The notes under the pieces were generated by a model. That model saw only the letters and a list, made by a program, of their open reading frames with translations. It had not been told where the DNA came from and ran no database searches. This document shows, in pieces, positions 1 through 8,358 of a stretch of 64,000 nucleotides of DNA. The stretch's first letter is position 1, and each line of letters opens with the position of its first letter. Location: positions 5,332,001 to 5,396,000 of the forward strand of contig NZ_CP088156.1 in the NCBI RefSeq assembly GCF_021088345.1, written 5' to 3'. The translations under genes were made by a program, and so were the position numbers. Origin of the DNA: Bradyrhizobium ontarionense (GTDB lineage Bacteria; Pseudomonadota; Alphaproteobacteria; Rhizobiales; Xanthobacteraceae).

Positions 1-118
1 TTCGAAATCGGCGAGGTTGCTGCCAATTCCGGCTGGTGCGCTTTACGAAATCGGCGAGCCGCGCCGGCGTCCGTGCGGTCTCGTCCGGCAGATCAACGCC
101 CATCTGCCGGAGCTTCCC

Positions 119-1546
119 ATGTCCCGACGCCGCCTGCTTGCCCTCATTCTGTCGACCACAGCGCTCAGCGTTCTGGCGCTTGGTGCCGCCCGTGCCCGCG
201 ACGTGCCGCAGGTCGCGACCGGCTTCATCGCCAGCGTGCTGTGCTCCGAGACGTTCGTCTCCGGTCTCGACCCGGACCGCATTCTGGCCGAAACCCGGGA
301 GGCGATGCCTGGCGCCGGGCTGCTGACCTGGGCGATGGATGTCCGTGTGGATCGCGCCGCCAAGGATGTGACCGTGACCTTGCTCGGGCTTGGCCGCAGC
401 CATGCGGTGTTTCGCGATGGGCTCGGCTGCCACATGGAGCATGGCGAAGGGCAGGATTGGCCGACGTTCCGGCCTTCTCAGCCGCAGCCGGCTTTGCTGC
501 CCGACATTGCCCCGCCGCACGTGGTGACGCCGGCAGCACCCGCGCTCGCGGCGGCGCTCGATCGCGCCTTTGCCGAACCGGAGGCCCCACCATTCCGGCG
601 CACCCATGCCATCTTGGTGCTCAAGGACGGCAAGGTGATCGCCGAACGCTATGCCTCGGGCTTTTCCGTCGACACGCCGCTGCTCGGCTTCTCCGCGACC
701 AAGTCGATGACCGCGAGCCTGATCGGCATTCTCGTCCGCCAGGGCAAGATCGCGCTGCATGCGCCGGCGCCGGTCGCGGCGTGGCAGAGCGACAACGATC
801 CGCGCCGTGCCATCACGGTCGATCAGCTGCTGCGCCACACCGCCGGGCTCGCGCTCGGCAGTTCGCTGCAGGCCTCGCTCGGGTCCGCGCTCGAACCGGT
901 CAATCGCATGAAGTTCGTCGAGCCCGACCGCGCGGCGTTTGCCGAATCGATGCCGCTCGAAACCACGCCGGGCGCGACCTCCAACTATCACGACGGCAAC
1001 ACCATCATCCTGTCTCATCTCGTCCGCGACGCCGCCGGCGGCAGTGCGGCGGATGTGCTGCGCTTCGCGCATCGCGAGCTGTTCGATCCGCTCGGCATGA
1101 ACAACGTCTCCATCGAGTTCGACGCCGCTGGCACGCCGGAAGGATCGAGCCAGATGCTGGCCACCGCGCGCGACTGGGCGCGGCTCGGCCAGCTCTATCT
1201 CGACGACGGCGTCGTTGCCGGCCGCCGCATCCTGCCCGCCGGCTGGGTCGACTACGTCGCCACGCCGACGCCCGATGCCTTTGTCGGCCTCGGCGCCGGC
1301 TTCTGGACCAATCGCGGCGACAGCTTTGGCGCCAATTATCGCATCTCCCATGGCTGGCCGCGCGACGCCTTCTTCGCCAAGGGCACGCTCGCCCAGTATG
1401 TCATCGTCATCCCCTCCGAGCGCCTCGTCATCGCGCGCTTCGGCCGCACCGTGAACTGGCCGCCGGAGGCCGATGGCGTGGCGCAGCTGGTGAGCGAGGT
1501 CGTCGCTGCGACGCATGGCAAGACGGAGGTCATCAGCTCGGAGTGA
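119..1546 (+). CDS. Serine hydrolase, class C beta-lactamase family, exported
   Basis: Protein of about 475 residues when started at the ATG at 119. This start is chosen because it gives an Arg-rich N-terminus followed by a hydrophobic signal sequence (LLALILSTTALSVLALGAARA); the 34 in-frame codons before it look non-coding. The acylating Ser-X-X-Lys motif is visible as SATKS, after which the protein keeps the helical and beta architecture typical of the beta-lactamase/penicillin-binding-protein fold (PF00144). An SNYHDGN segment probably supplies the Tyr-X-Asn-like second motif. The C-terminal strand HGWPRDAFFAKG could carry the third motif, with a Lys-Gly pair. It is probably a periplasmic esterase or D-amino-acid-releasing hydrolase rather than a resistance enzyme, because many environmental members of this family have no activity on beta-lactams. 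It converges with the next gene, leaving only 8 bp between the stops. Confidence 0.85.
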   Translation: MSRRRLLALILSTTALSVLALGAARARDVPQVATGFIASVLCSETFVSGLDPDRILAETREAMPGAGLLTWAMDVRVDRAAKDVTVTLLGLGRSHAVFRDGLGCHMEHGEGQDWPTFRPSQPQPALLPDIAPPHVVTPAAPALAAALDRAFAEPEAPPFRRTHAILVLKDGKVIAERYASGFSVDTPLLGFSATKSMTASLIGILVRQGKIALHAPAPVAAWQSDNDPRRAITVDQLLRHTAGLALGSSLQASLGSALEPVNRMKFVEPDRAAFAESMPLETTPGATSNYHDGNTIILSHLVRDAAGGSAADVLRFAHRELFDPLGMNNVSIEFDAAGTPEGSSQMLATARDWARLGQLYLDDGVVAGRRILPAGWVDYVATPTPDAFVGLGAGFWTNRGDSFGANYRISHGWPRDAFFAKGTLAQYVIVIPSERLVIARFGRTVNWPPEADGVAQLVSEVVAATHGKTEVISSE

Positions 1547-1554
1547 TGCACGCG

Positions 1555-2925
1555 CTACGCCCGCCCCAACGCCGTCGCCTGCGCGACGTGATCGAACCGC
1601 TCCAGCGACAGGATCGCGTCGGCAAAGCTCTGCGCCCGGCTGCTCAGAACCGGCCGCGCCAGCGTGATGAACTTGTCGCTCATCGCCTGCGCGGACGGAA
1701 ACGACGTCGGCTCGCCGGAGGGATCGTCGTGCAGCCGCTCGTGCACGCCGTCCTCGGTGGTGATGGTCACGCGCGCGCCGAACGGGTGGCTGCGGCCCGT
1801 CTCCAGCCGATCGTCCTGCACGACGTCGAACTTGTCGGCGAGCGCATTGATCGCGGCATCGCCCAGCTTCGTGTAGTCGTCCCAGCCGAAGCGGCCCTGT
1901 TCGAGTGCCAGCGCGCCGGTGAAGAACATCGAGAACTGGCCGCCGACGATCGAGGTCGGATGCCGCTTGGTGGCGGCATCACCCGTCAGCGTGATGCCGT
2001 TGCGATGCAGGCCGACCTCGACGCGCCTGACCTGGTCCGGCGTCAGATTGTGTTCGCGGCGCAGCGCGATGATGGCGTCGATCGCGGCATGGGTGTAGCG
2101 GCAGCTCGGATACGGTTTCACGCCGATCTTCATCGTCTCATAGGTCGTACCCAGGCCAGCAACTGCCTTGTCCCGATGCGGTGTGTCGGTGTAGCCGACC
2201 AAAAGGCCATGCTTGCCCTCGACGGATTCGACCGCGCCGATGAAATCGTTCTTGGCGAGCGTCGCCGCGATCACGCCGTTCATCGCCGACGCGCCGACCT
2301 GATAGCGCTTGTTCCAGGCGCCGTTGACCAGGAATTGCAGCGATCCCGCCGCCTGGCTGCCGGAGACGCCGAACGCATAGATGAGCTGCTGCTCCGACAG
2401 GCCGAACAGCTTGCCGGCAGCCGCTGCCGCACCATAGGTGCCGGCGGTCGCGGTTGGATGGAAGCCGCGGGCATAGTGCGAGGTCGGATCGAGCGCATTG
2501 CCGAGCCGGCAGCACACTTCGTAGCCGGCGACGATCGCGGTCAGCACCTCCCGCCCCGAGGCGCCGACCATTTCGCCGACGGCGAACGCAGCCGGCACCA
2601 CGGGCGCGCTCGGATGCAGCGAGGAATCCGCGTGGGTATCGTCAAAGTCGAGCGAGTGGCCCATCGTGCCATTGAGCAGCGCCGCCACCGCCGGCGTCCA
2701 CGTCCGGCTGTCGCCGAACACCGTCGCCTCGCCGGCCGAGTCGAGCTTCAGCGCCGCCAGCATATTGACGACCGACGGCGTCGATTCCGCCTCGCGCCGG
2801 GCGCGGATGGCGCTGCCGAGGAAATCCAATGTCAGCACCTTGGCGCGGTCGAGCACCTCAGGCGGGATATCGTCATATTTCAGCTCGGCGACATAGCCGG
2901 CGAGCGTTGCGGTTTCCTGGGCCAT
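1555..2925 (-). CDS. MmgE/PrpD family protein
   Basis: 456 residues, the normal length for the MmgE/PrpD family (2-methylcitrate dehydratase-like, PF03972). The N-terminus (ATLAGYVAELKYDDIPPEVLDRAKVLTLDFLGSAI) is the diagnostic helical opening of the family. It is followed by the conserved NGTMGHSLDFDDTH segment and, further on, by KPYPSCRYTHAAIDA, which in this family lines the active site. There is no prpB or prpC next to it, so a role in the methylcitrate cycle is not supported. Homologues in rhizobia are often dehydratases or isomerases for small hydroxy acids such as cis-aconitate. The substrate cannot be told from sequence. The gene is divergent from the FUSC exporter gene that starts 80 bp away. 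Confidence 0.88.
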   Translation of the reverse strand: MAQETATLAGYVAELKYDDIPPEVLDRAKVLTLDFLGSAIRARREAESTPSVVNMLAALKLDSAGEATVFGDSRTWTPAVAALLNGTMGHSLDFDDTHADSSLHPSAPVVPAAFAVGEMVGASGREVLTAIVAGYEVCCRLGNALDPTSHYARGFHPTATAGTYGAAAAAGKLFGLSEQQLIYAFGVSGSQAAGSLQFLVNGAWNKRYQVGASAMNGVIAATLAKNDFIGAVESVEGKHGLLVGYTDTPHRDKAVAGLGTTYETMKIGVKPYPSCRYTHAAIDAIIALRREHNLTPDQVRRVEVGLHRNGITLTGDAATKRHPTSIVGGQFSMFFTGALALEQGRFGWDDYTKLGDAAINALADKFDVVQDDRLETGRSHPFGARVTITTEDGVHERLHDDPSGEPTSFPSAQAMSDKFITLARPVLSSRAQSFADAILSLERFDHVAQATALGRA

Positions 2926-3005
2926 CGTGTTTCCTCGCTTGTTGAAAACAGCGTAGGCAAGCTGATTCCGCCTTTCAAGCCGGACGGGCCCGGTGGGAGG
3001 CTGCC

Positions 3006-4187
3006 ATGCCGGGATCGCGCGGTGCTTTTGAAGGTGAGAGATCGATGGTGTCGCCCAAGAAGCTGTTCGGCCGGGTGCGCGTGGGCAAGGCGCAGATGTC
3101 GCTGGCCGTGCGCGGCACGGTGGCTGCGACGCTCGCCTTCGCGATCGCCACGGCCTTTCAGCTGAAGCTGCCGCTGTGGGCGGTGCTGACCTCGCTGATC
3201 GTCACCCAGGGCAGCGTCGGGCGCTCGCTGAAGGCGACCCGCGACTACATGTTCGGCACCATCGGCGGCGCGATCTATGGCGGCGCCATCACGTTGCTGA
3301 TCCCGCATACCGGTGAGCTGCAGCTGCTCGGCATGCTGGTCCTGGCGGTAACGCCACTCGCCTTCATCGCGGCGTTCAATCCGAGCTTGAACCCGGCCAC
3401 CGTCACGTCGGTGATCGTGCTGCTGGTGCCGACCATGGGCCGCCTCGATGCGATCGGCTCGGCGGTCGACCGGGTGTTCGAGGTCGCGGTCGGCGCGCTG
3501 ACGGGACTCGTCGTGTCCTTCATCGTGCTGCCGTCGCGCGCGCATGTGCAGATGCGCAGCGCGGCGGGACGCCTGCTCGAACTGATCGCCGCGGCGATGA
3601 CCGAGCTGCTGGCCGGCCTGTCGCGCGGCCGCGACAACGACGCGCTGCATCGGATTCAGGACGGCATCGGCACCGCGCTGACCGAGTTGAACGCGACCGG
3701 CGCGGAGGCCGAGCGCGAGCGCTCGGCGTGGCTCTCGTCGGGTGCCGACACCGGTCCGCTGTTGCGGACCATCCTCCGGCTGCGCCACGACGTCGTGATG
3801 ATCGGACGCGCCAGCGTGGTGCCGCTGCCCTCGGACCTGCAGGCCCGGCTGTCGGGTCCGGTCACGCGCGTCAGCGACGCCATCGCGAGCTACTTGCGCG
3901 GCTGCGCGGCGGCCATCCGCAATGGCTCCGGACCGCCGCCAATCTGGCCGATCCATGTCGCGGTCAAGGCCTATGCCGAGGAGGTCGCTGCTGTCCGCAG
4001 CGACGGCCTCACGCGTGGCTTGCCCGGCGATGCCGCGGAGCGCTTCTTCGCGCTCGGCTTCTCGCTCGAGCAGATGCGGCAGAACCTGATCGATCTCGAG
4101 CGCGTCGTCGCCGAATGGGCCGATGCGTCGACGGGACGGCCGCACCGGCCGGAGCGCGACGAGACGCCGAATACAGCGGGCGCCTGA
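3006..4187 (+). CDS. FUSC-family inner-membrane exporter
   Basis: 393 residues. The N-terminal half (about residues 25-165) has five or six hydrophobic segments, including FAIATAFQLKLPLWAVLTSLIVTQ and the charged GRSLKATRDYMFGTIGGA loop that is characteristic of the FUSC domain (fusaric acid resistance, aromatic acid exporter AaeB, PF13515). The C-terminal half is soluble and helical, with many Arg and Glu. Known relatives pump out hydroxylated aromatic acids with a periplasmic adaptor; no adaptor gene lies beside it. The ATG at 3006 has a strong GGGAGG five bases upstream; an alternative ATG at 3045 would remove 13 residues. The protein is shorter than the two-domain AaeB type, which suggests that it works as an oligomer. 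Confidence 0.8.
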   Translation: MPGSRGAFEGERSMVSPKKLFGRVRVGKAQMSLAVRGTVAATLAFAIATAFQLKLPLWAVLTSLIVTQGSVGRSLKATRDYMFGTIGGAIYGGAITLLIPHTGELQLLGMLVLAVTPLAFIAAFNPSLNPATVTSVIVLLVPTMGRLDAIGSAVDRVFEVAVGALTGLVVSFIVLPSRAHVQMRSAAGRLLELIAAAMTELLAGLSRGRDNDALHRIQDGIGTALTELNATGAEAERERSAWLSSGADTGPLLRTILRLRHDVVMIGRASVVPLPSDLQARLSGPVTRVSDAIASYLRGCAAAIRNGSGPPPIWPIHVAVKAYAEEVAAVRSDGLTRGLPGDAAERFFALGFSLEQMRQNLIDLERVVAEWADASTGRPHRPERDETPNTAGA

Positions 4188-4192
4188 TCTCC

Positions 4193-5578
4193 TCACCGCG
4201 ACAGCCGCAGGAAGCGCAGCACCAAGAGTGCCGCATAGATGGTGGTGCCGATCGACAGGCCGATCCAGATCCCGATCGCGCCGAGCGCGGTGTAGAAGGC
4301 GAGTGCATAAGATGCGGGAAAGCCGATCAGCCAATAGCCGAGCACGGCCAGCAGCAGCGGGACGCGCGTGTCCTTGATGCCGCGCAGCGCGCCGACGGCG
4401 ATGGTCTGCAGTGCATCCGTGATGAAGAACGTCGTGCCGACGAGGAGAAGCGTGGCGGCCAGCGCCACGGTCGCTTCCGCATCGGCGATGCCGGCGCCGA
4501 GGAACAGTTGCACGATGTCGAACCGCGCAACGATGATGCCGAGCGTGAACAGAACAGCGAGTGCGAGGCCGAGCAGCATCGCCATCAGGCCGGCGCGCCG
4601 GATGCCCCTGGCATCGGCGCGCCCGGCGGCATGACCGACGCGCACGGTCGCGGCCATGCTGATGCCGAACGGAACCATGAACAGGATCGCCGTGATCTGC
4701 AGCGCGATCTGATGCGCGGCGAGCGCGGGCGTGCTGATCAACCCCATCAGGATCGCAGCCGCCGAGAACAGGCCATATTCGAGCAGGAACGACAGCGAGA
4801 TCGGCCCGCCGATGATGAGGAGCTGCCGCATCAGCCTCCAGTCGATACGCCCGAGTTGCGCGAGCACGTGATAGTCGCGGAACGGCGGACGGAATGCTGC
4901 GAACCACAGCCCCGCGAGGAACGTACCGGTGTTGACCAGCGAGGTCGCGAGGCCGACGCCGGTCAGGCCCAATTGCGGAAAACCCCAGTGGCCATACAGC
5001 AGCGGATAGACCAGCAGCGCGTTGAGCGGGATCGCGGCCAGGGTGATCCAGAGCACGGGCTCGGGACGGTTGACCGCCCCCATGAAGCTGCGCAGCGCCA
5101 GGAACCACAGCATCGGCGCGATGCCCCAGGCGAGGCCGGCCAGATACTCCTGCGCGAGATGCGCCACGGCCGGCGCCTGTCCCAGCGCCAACAGGATGGC
5201 CTCACCGTTCAGCGCAATCATCATGATCGGCAGTGCAATGAACAGGCCGGCCCACAAGCCGACGCGCAGCGCGCGCCGCACCAGCCCAGCATCCGCCGCG
5301 CCGAAGGCCTGCGCGGCAAGCGGCGCCACCGCGGACATCAGGCCCATGCCGAAGGTGGAGCCGACGAAATACACGGTGCCCGCCAACGCCGCCGCGGCGA
5401 CGGCGTCGCCGCCGAGCCGGCCGATGAAGGCGAGATCGGTCGACATCATCGCGATCTGCGACAGCTGCGTCAGCGCCATCGGCGCGGCGAGCCGGATCGT
5501 GTCCCAGAGCTCGTGCGCGAGAGGAGGCATCGGCTCCGCCGGTGGCGGTGCGTGATTGGTTCCGGATGTCGAGGTCAT
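4193..5578 (-). CDS. MATE-family multidrug efflux transporter
   Basis: 461 residues starting at the ATG at 5578 (MTSTSG...), giving the normal MATE length. The longer in-frame reading that continues upstream passes into a dispersed repeat and is not coding. Twelve hydrophobic segments are visible. The first contains the typical LWDTIRLAAPMALTQLSQIAMMSTDLAFIGRLGG opening, with the QL...D signature of the NorM/DinF group, and the second half repeats the pattern (LIIGGPISLSFLLEYGLF). These proteins exchange Na+ or H+ for cationic drugs or small organic molecules across the inner membrane. The stop lies 6 bp from the stop of the FUSC gene, so the two are convergent. Substrate is unknown. Confidence 0.9.
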   Translation of the reverse strand: MTSTSGTNHAPPPAEPMPPLAHELWDTIRLAAPMALTQLSQIAMMSTDLAFIGRLGGDAVAAAALAGTVYFVGSTFGMGLMSAVAPLAAQAFGAADAGLVRRALRVGLWAGLFIALPIMMIALNGEAILLALGQAPAVAHLAQEYLAGLAWGIAPMLWFLALRSFMGAVNRPEPVLWITLAAIPLNALLVYPLLYGHWGFPQLGLTGVGLATSLVNTGTFLAGLWFAAFRPPFRDYHVLAQLGRIDWRLMRQLLIIGGPISLSFLLEYGLFSAAAILMGLISTPALAAHQIALQITAILFMVPFGISMAATVRVGHAAGRADARGIRRAGLMAMLLGLALAVLFTLGIIVARFDIVQLFLGAGIADAEATVALAATLLLVGTTFFITDALQTIAVGALRGIKDTRVPLLLAVLGYWLIGFPASYALAFYTALGAIGIWIGLSIGTTIYAALLVLRFLRLSR

Positions 5579-5781
5579 GATCGGTGGTATAGCAGCCGTC
5601 GTCGTGCCGCGCACATCGCAACGGCATGTTTTCTCCGAGGAGGCGTGCGGCGGGCGAGCGCAGCTCTGCGGAGGAATTATGATCGGCAGGGTGATCTGCA
5701 TCGGCATCGCTTTGACGAGATCTCGCGATGAGAGTCTGCATTCTCGCGGCACTTTTCGCGCCCGAGTTTTGCTTCGTCGGG

Positions 5782-6146
5782 GCCCTCTTTGTGATGAGAG
5801 GGCGCAGGGAATGCCGGGCATCGACTGATACCCATGGCCCCCGTGCGTGAAGAAATGCACGGGGCAGGAACCACAGGTCCAGCCGGATATTCCGGCATTC
5901 CCTGCGCGATGGTCTTCACGGCTGCTTCGCGTTCTCCCCGGTGCGCCGGGCTTTCTGGCCACCGTCGCCCGCGCGGCGCGCGAGCGCCAACACGAGCTTG
6001 ATACTAGCATCGGAGTATCAGGACCGCGCGACTTGACCGTACGTGACCGCCTGTTCGTCCGCAGGGTCATCCCGCTGCAGGCCGCCACGTCCACCGCATC
6101 CCGCCCTCAACGTCCGTGACGACCGCGAAGCGCCCCTCTCATGAGG
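5782..6146. repeat. Dispersed structured intergenic repeat, copy 1
   Basis: About 365 bp, closely similar to 44887-45256. Nested inverted repeats are visible. GCCCTCT at 5782 pairs with AGAGGGC ending at 5803. GCAGGGAATGCCGG pairs with CCGGCATTCCCTGC about 90 bp later. Between these, CCCCGTGC pairs with GCACGGGG over a short loop. The segments GGTGCGCCGGGCTTTCTGGCCA and CAGGAACCACAGG recur in the other copy. The paired bases are kept in both copies, so the element is probably a palindromic mobile repeat or a structured RNA. I recognise the pattern as common between genes in Bradyrhizobium; its function is unknown to me. Confidence 0.7.
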
Positions 6147-6364
6147 ACAGGATGGCTGCAGTGTTTCCGATTTTCGGAAATAAAGCAAGCGGAAAATTTT
6201 GGCGCGTCCGTGTGGAACAGCCTACGCTAATTGAATCGTCTGCGAAATTGGGTGTTCATGCGCACGGATTTCTAGCCGTTTGACGCTTCCTCGACCGCAT
6301 CAAACGGCGTGTCCTCAGTCCGGGCAAGTAGCCGGTCGCGCGGGTCGTCCGGCGGGCAGGATTT

Positions 6365-6497
6365 GTAGGGTGGGCAAAGAGCCGCCGGAAGGCGGCGCCT
6401 GCCCACCATCGTGAGCCCATGAGCGTCATGGTGGGCACGGCGCGACGGGCGTGGCGTATGAACCGGGACGATGCGGGCGCGCCTTTGCCCACCCTAC
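6365..6497. repeat. Compound palindromic repeat (GTAGGGTGGGCAAAG family)
   Basis: The outer arms GTAGGGTGGGCAAAG (6365-6379) and CTTTGCCCACCCTAC (6483-6497) are perfect 15 bp inverted repeats. A second pair lies inside, GCCCACCAT (6401-6409) and ATGGTGGGC (6428-6436). There is no coding capacity. The organisation is that of a small non-autonomous palindromic element (REP- or MITE-like). It lies just after the end of the murA-like gene. Confidence 0.7.
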
Positions 6498-6531
6498 GTT
6501 TTCTGGAGGGAGCGGTCGGCACTGAATAGGA

Positions 6532-7827
6532 CTACCGCCCGCGCTCCGGCACGCGGGTGATCTTGGCGCCGAGCGCATTCAGCCGCTCGTCGATGCGCTC
6601 GTAGCCGCGTTCGATCTGGTCGGCATTGTCGATATAGGAGGTGCCCTCGGCGCCGAGCGCGGCGAGCAGCATGGCCATGCCGGCGCGGATGTCGGGGGAG
6701 ACGACGCGGGCGCCGCGCAGGCGGCTGGGACCGGCGACGATGGCGCGGTGCGGGTCGCACAGCACGATGCGCGCGCCCATCGAGATCAGCTTGTCGACGA
6801 AGAACATCCGCGACTCGAACATCTTCTCGAACATCAGGATCACGCCCTCGCATTGCGTGGCGGTGACGATCGCGATCGACATCAGGTCGGCGGGGAAGGC
6901 CGGCCACGGCTGGTCCTCCAGCTTCGGCACGTGGCCGCCGAAATCATCCTTGATCTTCATGGTCTGGTCGGACGGCACGATCAGATCGTCGCCGGCGACC
7001 TCGCAAATGATGCCGAGCCGCTCGAACCCCATGCGGATCGAGCGCAGATGCTCGGTGCCGGCGCGCACGATGCGCAGCGGTGAGCGCGTTACCGCGGCGA
7101 GCCCGATCAGCGAGCCGACCTCGATGTGATCGGGCTGGATCGCGTAAGCAGCCTGGCCGAGCGTGCTGGCGCCATGGATCACCATGGTGTTGGTGCCGAT
7201 GCCCTCGATGTTGGCGCCGAGCGCGACCAGGAAATGCGCGAGATCCTGCACGTGCGGCTCGGAGGCTGCATTGCGCAAGTAGGTCGTGCCGTGCGCGGCG
7301 ACCGCTGCGACCAGCGCGTTCTCGGTCGCGGTGACGCTGGGCTCGTCGAGGAACACATCGGCGCCCTTGAGGCCGGAGGCGCGCAGCTCGATCTTGTCGG
7401 TCGCGGTGACGGTGGCGCCGAGCTGCTCGAAGGCGAGGAAATGCGTGTCGAGCCGGCGCCGGCCGATCACGTCGCCGCCCGGCGGCGGCAGCGCCACCTC
7501 GCCGCAGCGGGCGAGCAGGGGGCCGGCCAGCAGGATCGAGGCGCGGATGCGCGCGCACAGATCCGGATCGAGATCGGCGGCGCGGATCTCCTTGGCGTGG
7601 ATGGCGAGCCGGTTGCGGCCGCGCCATTCGGCCGAGGCGCCGACCGAGCGCACCAGTTCGACCAAGGTCTCGGTGTCGCGGATGCGTGGCACATTGTCGA
7701 GCGTGACCGGGTGCTCGGTCAGCAGCGCTGCGGCGATGATCGGCAGCGCGGCGTTCTTGTTGCCGGACGGCTCGATCGCGCCCTTGAGCCGGTGACCACC
7801 CTCGACGATATATTGAATGGGCGCCAT
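6532..7827 (-). CDS. murA: UDP-N-acetylglucosamine 1-carboxyvinyltransferase paralogue (MurA-like, Cys replaced by Asp)
   Basis: 431 residues from the ATG at 7827, the normal MurA length (about 420-430); a reading 20 codons longer has no family similarity in the extra part. MurA transfers enolpyruvate from PEP to UDP-GlcNAc in the first committed step of peptidoglycan synthesis in the cytoplasm. Family marks visible are the SGNKNAALP motif near the N-terminus with the catalytic Lys and Asn, the RASILLAGPLLAR segment, and the active-site loop PPGGDVIGRR. In this loop the usual Cys (Cys115 of E. coli) is Asp, the natural change seen in fosfomycin-insensitive MurA of mycobacteria and chlamydiae. 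The protein resembles a second MurA more than the usual one, so it may be a paralogue with a special role. It sits alone between a repeat element and the divergent MNT/HEPN pair. Confidence 0.85.
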   Translation of the reverse strand: MAPIQYIVEGGHRLKGAIEPSGNKNAALPIIAAALLTEHPVTLDNVPRIRDTETLVELVRSVGASAEWRGRNRLAIHAKEIRAADLDPDLCARIRASILLAGPLLARCGEVALPPPGGDVIGRRRLDTHFLAFEQLGATVTATDKIELRASGLKGADVFLDEPSVTATENALVAAVAAHGTTYLRNAASEPHVQDLAHFLVALGANIEGIGTNTMVIHGASTLGQAAYAIQPDHIEVGSLIGLAAVTRSPLRIVRAGTEHLRSIRMGFERLGIICEVAGDDLIVPSDQTMKIKDDFGGHVPKLEDQPWPAFPADLMSIAIVTATQCEGVILMFEKMFESRMFFVDKLISMGARIVLCDPHRAIVAGPSRLRGARVVSPDIRAGMAMLLAALGAEGTSYIDNADQIERGYERIDERLNALGAKITRVPERGR

Positions 7828-8025
7828 GCGCGAAAAAGTCCGTTCTGAGAGGGGCAATTTGCCAGGGGACCGGCGAAGGCGGAACATCGGTCCGGCACGG
7901 AATTAACACGGAAGGCACGAGCAGGCCACTGCTCCGGGCAAGGGACTTGCCAGGGTTTCAACTCTCGTCCGGTGAGGCATTGTCTTGGGCCGCAGGAACG
8001 CTGATATTCAGGACAGGAGCTGTTC

Positions 8026-8358
8026 ATGGTCCAGTTTGTCACGGTATCGGAACGGAAGGCGCGCGAAACCGCACGACGACGGCGGGCGGCTGACGCCGTC
8101 ATGGCTGAGCTGAGGGGGTTCGCGGAGCGTTGCGGCGGCCACTTCATCGTCTTCGGGTCCGTCGCACGACAGCTCATGTCGTTCGACAGTGATTTCGACG
8201 TCATCATCGATGTCCCACGCGAGCACGAGCTTGCTGCCGTCGAGCTCGCCGAGGACCTGTGTCGCCGTCATGAGCTGCCGGCCGACATTCATCTCAAGTC
8301 CCAGGCGAGCGAGCGGCTGCTCGCGCGCATTGCCGATCACGCGGTGACGTTGCCATGA
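8026..8358 (+). CDS. MNT-type nucleotidyltransferase, predicted antitoxin (MntA-like)
   Basis: 110 residues. It carries the minimal nucleotidyltransferase motif GS-X10-DXD as GSVARQLMSFDSDFD at about residues 43-57, followed by a third acidic position in ADIHLK. In characterised type VII modules, MntA inactivates its partner HepT by adding AMP to a Tyr. The stop overlaps the start of the next gene (ATGA at 8355), so the two are translationally coupled, as is usual for antitoxin and toxin. The N-terminus is very basic (SERKARETARRRRAA). The assignment rests on the motif plus the partner; without it this would only be called a nucleotidyltransferase-domain protein. Confidence 0.75.
   Translation: MVQFVTVSERKARETARRRRAADAVMAELRGFAERCGGHFIVFGSVARQLMSFDSDFDVIIDVPREHELAAVELAEDLCRRHELPADIHLKSQASERLLARIADHAVTLP

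Larger units (their letters stand above)
5579..6531. other. Repeat-rich intergenic gap, no gene
   Basis: This 953 bp stretch between the MATE and murA-like genes contains no credible coding sequence. The short open frames inside it follow a repeat that also occurs at 44.9-45.3 kb. It holds two dispersed repeats, annotated separately at 5782-6146 and 6365-6497. Between them (about 6150-6360) is a short AT-richer piece with no recognisable signal. Confidence 0.75.

Noticed and set aside
1..60. Direct repeat CGAAATCGGCGAG at 3-15 and 47-59
   Set aside because: Too short and at the very edge of the window to interpret.
73..3165. 1,030-codon plus-strand frame over the serine hydrolase and MmgE genes
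   Set aside because: It overlaps two well-supported genes in other frames, is Arg-rich and shows no domain.
5677..6119. Short open frames in the repeat region near the MATE gene
   Set aside because: The same translated pattern appears in the second copy of the repeat at 44.9-45.2 kb; the conservation follows the hairpins, not codons.
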